From positions 41,069-105,068 of the forward strand of contig JASWJB010000135.1 of assembly GCA_032433595.1 (NCBI GenBank): a stretch of 64,000 bases of DNA, given 5' to 3'. This document shows positions 55,329 to 64,000 of this stretch, in pieces (position 1 is the first letter of the stretch; each line of letters starts with the position of its first letter). The notes below the pieces were generated by a model. The model worked only from the letters and a program-made list of their open reading frames with translations, had not been told where the DNA came from and did no database searches. Origin of the DNA: Conoideocrella luteorostrata. Lineage: Eukaryota > Ascomycota > Sordariomycetes > Hypocreales > Clavicipitaceae. A program made the position numbers and the translations under genes.

Positions 55329-55878
55329 GTAGGAAGCAGAGGGCTTCGGGTGACGAGGGTATCGATACTGGAAGGTGAAGCAAAACAATGTGCAGAACAA
55401 CTCAATTCATTCGTGACTATCTCGAAAGGGAAGAGAAGAAGAAGAAGAGTTTCTATGCCCCCGGCGTATATAAGAGGCGCGCCAGGGTGACCACGTGACG
55501 TGCCCACGTGCCTGCCCGCGTGCCTTGACGGGATATTCCAACACAGACATGTCATTTGTCGTTTGAGCTACGCAAATCCAAACATTCGGTCAGCAGTAGA
55601 ATAACCTGAGGTTCATCTTCTCATAGGATCTTCTCGTCACAATTACCTCGTGCTTTGATCCTAACATACGCTGCAGGAATATCCCGTCAAGGCACGTGGG
55701 CACGTCACGTGGTCACCCTGGCGCGCCTCTTATATACGGCGCGGGCATAGATACTGTTCTTCTTTTTCTTCTTCTCTTCTTCTTAGATAGTAACGAATGA
55801 ATTGAATTATTTTGTACATTGTTTTGCTTCACTCCGGTATCGATACCCTCGTCACCCGAAGCCCTGTGCTTCCTACAG
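55329..55878. repeat. Large inverted repeat, ~200-base arms around a ~136-base spacer
   Basis: The left arm (55329-55539) and right arm (55676-55878) are reverse complements with small differences. Shared blocks include GGGCTTCGGGTGACGAGGGT, GTGAAGCAAAACAATGT, TATATAAGAGGCGCGCCAGG, GTGACCACGTGACGTGCCCA and CCTTGACGGGATATTCC. The left arm has an extra CCTGCCCGCGTG near its inner end. Each arm contains TATATAAG and two CACGTG hexamers, so the element carries mirrored promoter-like sequences. The spacer is unique and non-coding. It fits a foldback or MITE-type element, or two inverted copies of a solo repeat. I see no transposase inside and no clear target-site duplication. Confidence 0.85.
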
Positions 55879-57851
55879 CCTGTCGTATCTGGCATTGGCG
55901 CTGTTGGCAGCACTGAAATAATCACGTATTTTTGGACTGACTAAAGCCACACGGGGTAGTAGCCAGTTTTAACAACAGATGAGAATAGAGGAAATAAAGT
56001 GTTTCAATGACGTTGAGCGGAAATCATCACTGTACAACGCGTTAGCCAAGCGCCTAGGTCATTAGTAGCCTGGAAGAATACACACTCGTATATGTTAGTA
56101 ACAATAATGTCTTTAGCGGTGGGGTCATCCGTCTAAAGCTATAAATCAATCTCCATAGACATAGCGAAAAGATAAACAAGAGTGAAGAAGACGAAGCAGA
56201 CATGCCAGCTTCCATGTTTTACAAATCTCTAATCTAGCTCGAGATTGCATGGGGTCAAGATGGTAGGGTTAAGTACGGTCTCTAGCGACAATTAATGTCT
56301 CACTTGCTATTATCGTTCGATTATTTGTCATACCGTGTCTCATTTTGTTCATTTTTCAATTCTGATAGTGCTTACTAATTGACTCAACATGTCTCATGCT
56401 CTTCATTGTGTTCGCCTGACGTGCATAATCGCCCACAAAAGTAGGTTAAGAGCCGAGACTGTTAAGAGCTGAAACCGTCCGAAGTTTATAGTAGAACGTA
56501 GGTGAAGGATCCTTTTTCCTTAAAACTTTCACTCCGAAGTTGAACAAAAGGTCCGTGTTCTTCAGAGAGAGACTGCCCATTTTTTAAGTGTAGTTGCTGT
56601 TCTTCTGCCTATATTTCCAGGAATGACCGAAAGATTAAAGTGATTAATGCGGGCGAAAGCCTTCGATATTTTCCATTGTTTAATTAGTCGCTTCGTCTGT
56701 AGTATCTTGAGTTTAAAGATCCAGATGAATCCGCCGCGACGCCTGAACAACAATTGCTCCATGCTGTGTCAGTTACGGATAAGGGTACTTTTTGCCTCGT
56801 ATTTCCCAAAATCTTTCGGCTTATTTACAACAAAAACATCCGCTCTTGGTTTTCGTGTTTGAGAAGCCATATCAAAGCGCACGCCTGTCACGGAGTACAA
56901 CGGCTGGATATACTAGCGCCTGTCCCTCAGTACGGGGTTGAGCTGAAGAGCGATATGCTGCACATCTTAGTCCAGAGTTGTCCTATTCAAGTATGAAATT
57001 CCATCCCAAGTTGCTCCGACGAATTTAATCTCTATGTGCACATTCAAGGCTATAAGAGGTAAGTGTCGGCGGGAGCAGCATTGTAACGGATATTAGCCCT
57101 AAAACTTTAAAATGAGTCGCTCACATGTCAACTACGCCAGTGCCTTCTTTATTACCGGCTCTATCCTGGTCGCTTCAGACCCGCTGTTGACCGGCAGATG
57201 CCGGACATTGGTACGGAGTATGAGAGCACTCCCTGGCAGTTACAGGTGGAAGAAATTGGGCCTCTTCCAATGCCGTTAGAAGTTCTCGAATCGCCGCATC
57301 CCGCCGTCAATTTTCTTGGCAGTTTCTGGTCACCGTAAGATTACGACGTGGTTTATGCATGGACTAATGGAGTCGAGGCCCTCTAAGCCAAAGAATGCCA
57401 AGACGAGGAATGTGGAGGACGTATACCGAAAAAAAAACAAGACCAAAAAAAAAAAAATATAGTTCTTGTATTATGTACGTTAATTCAAGCCCGAATAAGT
57501 TAGACCGACTTCTTCCATCACTTCTCGTGTAGTTGAGCCTCTATCTCGATCCTGATCGGGCGACAGTTCTGCCAGTGTCAAGTCTCGGTAACGCATTACC
57601 GACGGCAATCTTAACAAGTGGGTAGTGGGGCATTCTGTCCGAAATGTCTAAAAATGGCATCTCAATTGATCCCTTCTTGTCCGTATTGCACTGAAATATC
57701 TCTACCATGGTGGATAAGTGAATATAGCAGGATTCAACTATAAATAGGACACACGCTCTGCATTCATGAAGACCAGCTTTCTTATTTCAACACATCAGAT
57801 CTATACACCTGTCTCTATATGTCCATCAACACATGAAGAAAAACTTTCATC
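55879..57851. other. AT-rich intergenic region
   Basis: Markedly AT-rich, with A runs near 57428-57460. No gene is supported. Open fragments around 56650-56990 and 57130-57330 look at most like decayed coding sequence. TACGGAGTA occurs near 57211. Confidence 0.5.
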
Positions 57852-58250
57852 ATGAAGCTCCTTGCCATCTCTGCGCTCTTTATTACCATGGTGATCGCCC
57901 ACCCGCAAGGCTATCCATCATTCCCGAGCTACTCAGAGGACCAGCCTCCACCAATGTGTGTCCAGCCAGGAGTAAGTTGTCAACAAATATCCAAGATCCG
58001 TCTGTTTTCAGATGTGTGATGCTAATGACATGTAGGGAGGTTGCAGCCCAAGTGTGAGTGACAATATATTACGGTACTCCTGATGTCTGGAGAGGAGTTT
58101 CCTATTAAAACTGGTTAATAGTTTTCCAACTGCTGCCATGGAAAGTGCTGTGAATCTGGCTCTGGCATTCCCCCAGTGTGCGGCGGACTTGTAAGTCAAA
58201 TTATGTCCAGCACAATGACAGGTTGCTAATCAATACAATTACAGTGCTGA
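57852..58250 (+). CDS. Small secreted knottin-like Cys-rich peptide, four exons
   Basis: Predicted as join(57852..57971,58036..58053,58122..58190,58245..58250), 70 aa. All three introns are phase 0, with GTAAGT, GTGAGT and GTAAGT donors and TAG/CAG acceptors. Exon 2 is 18 bases and exon 4 is only a Cys codon and the stop. Residues 1-16 are a signal peptide (MKLLAISALFITMVIA), then HPQGYPSFPSYSEDQPP as a possible propeptide. The core has eight Cys spaced C-X6-C-X5-CC-X3-CC-X10-C-X3-C, with SNCCHGKCCESGSG in the middle. Two adjacent-Cys pairs so close together suggest a compact disulfide knot. I recognise no named fungal family. It could be an antimicrobial, inhibitory or effector peptide; the sequence does not tell which. 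Confidence 0.7.
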
Positions 58251-58926
58251 CGACGGCTTATGTACCCTTGATTTCTAGCGGAGGCAGTTGAGATGAAAGA
58301 ATGCTATCGTCTCATTAGTTACGACATACTGTAGCTCGTTCTGGGGATATATGTTTTTCGGATAAGATGTTTCTCCAACTCTGCCAGAGCGAGAAACTAT
58401 CAAGAGGAGGATCCTTCAGAGTGAAAGTAAACTTCTCTCTCACATCCCACCCGGATAGAAAATAAAACTTTTCTTGTTCTTCCCCGGTTATGCTTGACCT
58501 GCCGTTTGACGTAATCTGGCTGCACAAGAGCTCCTGGAAAAAAGGTCCATCTATAGACAAAGGGGACGATGATGGTAGCGTAAGGATCTCTAGACGCTGT
58601 TTTATCAGAACGGTCGACTAATACGTGAGGGGAAACTAGAAATAGGCATTCTGCCTTGGACGGCCGCCGACGACCGAAGAGCGGGCATGTCCATGCCTTT
58701 GGGTCGGAAATATAAGCATACAGTGAAGAAATAATTTGATCTGACATAAAAGATTTGGCTAGATGGCAAGTACTGGAAGTAGTATGTTTTCTCGAAACTG
58801 CACAGTCTTCATGGTTACACTTGGGGAATTTAAACAGGCGGAACGCTCTAAACAGTAAGCGCAGACACCAGTGCTGCTTTACGTATCATAACATAGCCGA
58901 ACCCAAGGGGCTGTGAATGAGAAGCC
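58251..58926. other. Convergent intergenic region
   Basis: It lies between the 3' end of the Cys-rich peptide gene and that of the WD40-like gene. No gene is seen. Confidence 0.45.
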
Positions 58927-60810
58927 TCATATTGCGAGCGATATCACATCAACCTTTCCTGCTGCTCCCTGTTGCACAAACATGTTCGATCCGTCGGGGG
59001 ACAGCCCACATACATCAGCATGTTTACAACTCAGAACCGCCGCTCGTATCTGGTAAGGCTTTCGGAGAATAGCCTTTTCTCGGCCCCCGTTTGCGGAGAG
59101 GGCGAACTTGGTGATTGTTACAGTCTGCCCACGCGGGATCATGGTGTCACTGAGCTCCATCCTCGTGAAAATGCCCGACTCTTTGTCGTATGCTACTTCG
59201 ACCTTTCCAGGCGGTGAAACACCGACCTGCCACTTCTGCGACAAAGTCAATTGCGACGAGAAAACTGCGACGGTCTGTCCCAGGCGTGCATTCACAATGC
59301 AAGTCTTGCCAGTGCCACTGTAGTCTGGAAACGACACCAGCCACTCATGGAGATTGGGGAAGTGGAAGTCGGCCGCAAACTTCACAGTCTGCGATGTGCT
59401 ATTAAACTTTGGCGGACAGGGTAGGGCAGCAGATCGAACCACCTCGCCGGTCGCTTCGTCGTAGACACGAACAGAAACACTATGCGCAGCATCCTTTACT
59501 CTTCTTATTGGTCCTGCGCAGGTAATAATGTGTTTGCTGTCCGGTGCGAACCGTATGGCCATGCCTTGCCACGACTCCGGTTTGTCGAACCGTATTTGCC
59601 GCACTTTAGCCTGGCCTTGTCCTTCAACTAGGGAGAAGATCTTGAACTGGCCGGTGGTGTCAGTAGCATTGCCGGAGTGACATAGAACAACCTTGGTATT
59701 GTCGGGGGAGAAGTGAGGCTTTGTACCGTCTGTTGGAGAGACTAGATACTCCAACTTGACCCATCCCGTGTCGGCGTCTATAATAAGCAGCCGCCGCTGG
59801 TTCTTTCGATAGGCAATCACGCACACCAAGCTCCCGTCAGGAGATGGCCTAAACCCTTCTCCAAAACTGAGCGGTTCTTCGTTGCCCTCGACCAGCTGTG
59901 AGGAATTGCCGTGCAGCTCCCACAGAAGCGAGTCTTGTAACGCGTCGTACACCTGGAGCAATGTTTTTGTAGCCAGCGCCAGTCTCAGTTGTGATCTACT
60001 GTGAAAACACCGCGTTCTTAATATAACATGGCCAGGGCTTATGCTGGGCGCAACACGGGAGACGCGCTTTGGCGTTGAGCCCGTCCATTTATTACTTCCA
60101 TGCCTTGAGCTATCGGTAACGGACATTAACACTTCACTGTCTCTATGTAGCATCTGTCTTTGCTGTTAAACTTACTCGTGAGAAGACTCTCTGCCTTCGA
60201 CGGCGGATAGCTTAAGGGGAAGAAGCTTGGAGCTTATTGACTGCTCATTTTCGTTCGCCGATGGCGCTGTTTCGTCGCTATAAGGTACAAAAGGCCTCGG
60301 TCTACTGCTTCCAGCATGCGTTTCGGTGATGTTCGTTGCAGTTTCGTAGGACGGCGGAGAGTCAGACGAAGAAGCCGTCGCCGCCGCCGCTCCTACGGCG
60401 TCGGAACCATGAGCCATGCTGATCTCCACGATACGCCTTAGGCGTTCTGCGCTTCGTTCTAGTCTGTCGATGGTTGCGCCGGCAGTGTCTCTGGAGCCAC
60501 CGATCTTGATGCTGCGGATATCTTTAATCTCGGACAATAATTGGTGGCAGTCATCTACTGCTAATGTCACATCGTTTGCCACGGCGCTAGTGACATTCAG
60601 CACGAGGTATGGTCCGCAGGTCGCAGCCGGATGAGTGTCACAGATGTGTCGAAGATCTTGCGAAATCTGTTGGAGAGCGAGTCTTTTTTCACCAGTTTCA
60701 CTCAGCATGGATTCAATTCCGCTGGCGACTCGCTCAACCTCAGCAACGTCTACTGCCCCAACTTGGCTTACCGTGGCTGGGTCCTCCGTCGTGGTGTTCT
60801 GGCCCACCAT
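58927..60810 (-). CDS. WD40/beta-propeller-like protein with N-terminal helical domain
   Basis: Predicted as complement(join(58927..60109,60176..60810)), 605 aa. The first ATG in frame is at 60810 (GCCATGGTGG). Exon 1 ends CACGA|GTAAGT, and a 66-base intron with acceptor GATAG joins SSHD to SRHGSNKW. A shorter 39-base intron ending at 60137 also keeps frame but is below the usual size. Residues about 20-140 are predicted helical (VAEVERVASGIESMLSETGE, SAERLRRIVEISMAH). Then a disordered Ser/Pro region with SSDSPPSYET follows. The C-terminal 370 residues contain repeated beta-strand patterns like WD40 blades: FRPSPDGSLVCVIAYRKNQR, PHFSPDNTKVVLCHSG, IRFAPDSKHIITCAG and GLSPDGSNMFVQQG. It is probably a protein-interaction scaffold; no specific function is recognised. 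Confidence 0.75.
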
Positions 60811-63020
60811 GGCTGGATAACTGATGTTGGCTTTTAAGGTAGGTAGCGCCAGAGAAATGTCTGGGAAGATGGACAGGGTCCGTGGCAAGCCGCCAACCGC
60901 CGCTCATCATGATCATGAGGCAGTGAAGCTAAGGTTGGGGGGAAGTCAAAGGTCGGCCGGTTGGTATAGTGGAGTGGAGTGGGGCCCTCGGTCCAATCAA
61001 CAATGCTCCTCTGTGTCTCTCTGCCAGGCGGGACTGGCCGCGCGTCTGAGTTACCGCTCTCCCCTCTGGCAAGATGTGCTGAGGCTTCCAGAATGATCCC
61101 TAACTCCAGGTTATTTGCGGACCCTTGGGTGAAAGTTTCAGGGGGGAGTCCTCTGAACAGCGCAGGTTAACAGGCAGCGACTGCCCTGTAACTAATTAAA
61201 CGTTTGCTGTACTCCGTACTCCGTAGTGAGACAGATCTCCGTCACGGATAGCACTACTCCGTACTCCGTACTCCGTGTACAAGTAATATTTCGCTGTGCA
61301 CAGAGCTCTTGGGTCGATATTGCTATCCAGTGTTTGTCAGTATCGCACGGTTCTGCAAAGGTCGTAGGCTTGTCTGACCTCGCGCGCCGAAAACACGACA
61401 AACAAACTGATAATAAACGGCGAGAGTCTGCGATAACAAGCCCCGGCGTTTGTCATGTCATCGTGCAAGCACATTCAGCCTCACTGAGGCTAAATGCGGT
61501 CTACATTGATTCACCTTGAAACATAATGCCCCCCAAGCCGGGGAGGGAATAATCAAGCTCGAATGTTACGGTCAGAATCGGCCGAACCAGCAGGTTATGG
61601 ACGAAGTGTAACATGCGACGTAAGATCAGTCAAGGAACCCTCCGCTATCAGTTCAATTGCTCTCAAAAAGTGAACCTAAACGTCTGTGAACTGAATACAT
61701 CACTGTAGCTAGAATCAATGATGAAATTATTCAAAAGCCAAGTTATTTATTCCTGCGTTTCGATGCTGACAACCACATGCTGCGCCAAGCAGCCACGATG
61801 CTACCGTGTCTTATTGTACACTGCCATGTATATACATGAATTGAGTAGCTTCCTTAGACATGCAAGTGTTGCAGCGAGCGATGATGAAGATTATCGTATC
61901 TGCTTGATACGAACGAGCTCAAATTGAAGCAGCCAGGACCGTACAGGCTTATTGGACAATATTGCGAAATGTGCAAGAACTTCAAGAAGGCAGGAGAGAA
62001 GCGAGTCGGGCGGAGCTCACCAGTGATCATCGTCCGAGCTGACGGATGCATTGTTGAACCTGCAATACTTACCGACACTGCACTGACGGTGAGTAAATTC
62101 AGGTAACTACGGGTAAAAGGACTTTATCCTCTGTATTGAACAAACTACTGCCTAGTACCGCCATGCCAAGCATTGTTGGGCAGCATGGGAATGAGCGACA
62201 AGAAGGCCCGTTGTGATTGCTGCGGGGAACGTAATTTCTAACCTTTGCCTAGCGGCCTGCAGGTTTAAGAATGATAACCGACATGCTGCAAGTTGTGCTG
62301 CTATTCTCGAGCCGCCAGGCGGAGCCTCCCCAGCTCAATGCAAGCCTTCAGCCCAATTTCCACATCTGGACGGAACCTGACTCTGCCGACGGTGGCTAGT
62401 CCACTTCAGTCCAAGGCCAAGAGCCCGTCGAGATTGACTTACTACCGTGCTGGGTACGCCAGAGCTAGTACTCCGTAGTTATTGTACAACTAACTATTTT
62501 AGGAGCGTGGAATGGTGGATTTAGGAAGAACTCGCTACACGCAGCAGAAGGCTCTCACGGCGTATGGCAGCATGTTGGTGTGTCTGTACGGGGTACTCCG
62601 TACTTGTATGTACATCATTGTAAGTACGGTTGTGCAAACATTGTACTAGTACAGCTCTGACGCCGTTGTTGGGACGCAGGTACCTTGCAGCAAAACATCG
62701 CGGAGATGGTCAGGGGTAGCCTCCGGAAACTCGCCGTGGCCGACATGGACAAAAACAGAAGCAAGCCTGGCTATGGATGCAAGTAATATTCACTGGCGTA
62801 ACATGCCCGACCATCGCCAATCGGTGTGGCTGTCTTGCTGGCTGATTGATACAGAGATCACTCCAATCCCCTGTCCCGGTAGCTTTTATTTTCCTACTTA
62901 TTCTTCATCTCTCGTCCTTTCGCTCTGGATTCTCTCTGCTCTTCCTGCAACTATCGCTCGCTATTGAACTTGGTCACTCGTTTTGTTTAAAGTTCACACT
63001 CGATATCAACCGCAGTCAAG
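60811..63020. other. 2.2-kb intergenic region, no gene supported
   Basis: Contains tandem copies of TACTCCGTA (61210-61280, 62468, 62595). A short plus-strand frame around 61924-62106 (YRLIGQYCEMCKNFKKAGEK) is protein-like but has no recognised family. Confidence 0.45.
61210..61280. repeat. Cluster of tandem TACTCCG units
   Basis: TACTCCGTACTCCGTAG near 61210 and CTACTCCGTACTCCGTACTC near 61253 form overlapping 7-base units (ACTCCGT). This is the densest of many copies of the motif in the window. Confidence 0.7.
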
Positions 63021-63700
63021 ATGAAGTCATTTCTCGTTATTGCCGCGCTCTCCGGTACGTATTGTCTTCTTGGCTTTGTCAAATCCACCGTTAGAGTGCT
63101 TTTTCGCGTGTCAAACCCACTTCACCAGGCCTCTCTCTTCTCTCTTACTGACTGTCCCTTATCATAGCCGTCTTTGGCGTTGAAGCTGCCGGTAACAACA
63201 CCACCATCGCGTGTCCCAACTGCCCGCCTCCTTCGTCCACCAATGACATCGTCACTCGCTCGCCAATCCCGACAACCTCTTGCGATGCCCCCAAGCTCAC
63301 CGTCATCCCGGATATGACCACCTCCACCGTGAAGGAGACCAAGACTTACACCATCACCTCATGCGCCCCTACCGTTACCAACTGCCCCGTTGGCAAGAAG
63401 ACCACCGAGATCATCAGCTACACCACCGTGTGCCCCGTCTCTTCCGGTGTCGTCATCCAGACATCTACCAATGCTGGCATTCAAACTTCTACCAATGTTG
63501 GCATTCAAACCTCCACCAATGTCGGTATGCAGACTTCTGCCGTCGTCACTGGCACTGCTACTGGCACCGGAAACATGCCATCCCCCACCGGGTCCATGCC
63601 CGCGACTGGGACCCAACCCGTCACTGCCGCTGCAACTGCCCTGGACCGCAGCGTTGGAGTCGCCATCGCCCTGGCTGCCGTCGCCGCCTATCTCAATTAA
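63021..63700 (+). CDS. GPI-anchored Thr/Ser-rich cell-wall protein with internal 8-residue repeats
   Basis: Predicted as join(63021..63054,63168..63700), 188 aa. The 113-base intron (GTACGT donor, ATAG acceptor) falls inside the signal peptide and joins MKSFLVIAALS to AVFGVEAAG. The mature part has Cys pairs in IACPNCPPPSS, TSCDAPKL, TSCAPTVTNCP and TTVCPVSSG. The phrase TKTYTITSCAPTVTNCPVG is typical of fungal surface proteins. Three tandem units of TN.G(I/M)QTS follow, then a Thr/Pro-rich stalk. The C-terminus is hydrophobic (SVGVAIALAAVAAYLN), consistent with a GPI signal. It is probably a covalently linked wall mannoprotein; no enzyme domain is present. Confidence 0.87.
63467..63538 (+). 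repeat. 24-base in-frame tandem repeat (three copies) in wall-protein gene
   Basis: Units start at 63467, 63491 and 63515, each encoding TNAGIQTS, TNVGIQTS or TNVGMQTS. The DNA differs by a few silent changes, so the repeat is moderately old. Confidence 0.9.
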
Positions 63701-64000
63701 GCGACCACCTAGACCCGGATGATGCTGGGAGCTTTGAGATGAGTCAGTTGGTGTTAAGCAGATTTGCTGTTGTGTTAAGTTGTGGCTAGAAGAGATGGAT
63801 GTCTATTGGCATTTACAGTGCTGATCTTGGCTTTTAAAATTGATGCTCAAATATTCTTATGGCAATTACTCCGAATTGATGTAAATACTGTTGCATGTGC
63901 ATAGTGTTGGACTGTCCTATTCGGTACCTGACGCGTTACATTGCGTGACATGCAGTTTACTCATAATTCAGACAACATAATCTAGCAGGGCTGCATACGG
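63701..64000. other. Downstream flank of wall-protein gene
   Basis: 3' region of the GPI-protein gene up to the window edge. No other feature is seen. Confidence 0.5.

Noticed and set aside
1..64000. CRISPR arrays, bacterial operons, ribosome binding sites
   Set aside because: The window is fungal nuclear DNA; the only tandem repeats are micro- and minisatellites without spacer-repeat structure.

Overview
The window is nuclear DNA of a filamentous ascomycete. Genes are split by short introns of about 50-110 bases with GTRNGT donors, CTRAC-like branch sites and YAG acceptors. The product set is also fungal: GH76 and CRH-type GH16 cell-wall enzymes, GPI-anchored Ser/Thr-rich proteins, two Zn2Cys6 regulators and a DUF3669 relic. 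A Sordariomycete, perhaps Hypocreales, is my best guess; that is inference from the protein repertoire.

I can support 18 protein-coding genes. Several needed exon joins that I worked out by hand from reading frame and splice sites. Layout: 0-3.6 kb holds a Tc1-like transposase relic, a small HExxH-containing gene and simple repeats. 3.6-12.2 kb holds a small membrane protein, the GH76 (Dcw1/Dfg5-type) mannosidase, a secreted Cys-containing coiled-coil protein and an aquaglyceroporin. 12.2-20.9 kb is gene-poor, with an RWD/DUF1115 protein, a DUF3669 pseudogene, a secreted eight-cysteine protein and decayed copies of one unrecognised gene family. 20.9-25.3 kb holds the CRH-type GH16 transglycosylase and a Kre9/KNH-like GPI protein. 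25.3-29.3 kb holds a polyketide-synthase KS relic, an intact NAD(P)-dependent reductase and a broken class II aldolase. 30.0-36.2 kb is a compact regulator / alpha-beta hydrolase / FAD-monooxygenase group with a transposase tail in between. 37.0-44.9 kb holds a single-pass membrane glycoprotein, a probable mitochondrial membrane protein and an eight-exon Zn2Cys6 regulator. 44.9-53.2 kb is an 8.3-kb gene desert. 53.2-63.7 kb holds Cia2 (Fe-S assembly), a ~200-bp inverted repeat, a four-exon knottin-like secreted peptide, a two-exon WD40-like protein and a repeat-containing GPI protein.

Themes: (i) cell-wall building and remodelling (GH76, GH16, Kre9-like, GPI proteins) is the main coherent function. 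(ii) Regulator + hydrolase + salicylate-hydroxylase-like monooxygenase, with the neighbouring reductase and two enzyme relics, looks like a partly eroded metabolic or catabolic locus. (iii) The gene-poor stretches hold pseudogene relics: at least six C-terminal fragments of one unknown family between 4.3 and 20 kb, plus transposase, PKS, aldolase and DUF3669 remnants. (iv) The 9-mer TACTCCGTA/TACGGAGTA recurs dozens of times between genes.

Limits: exon joins are hand predictions without transcripts; family names rest on remembered motifs, not searches.
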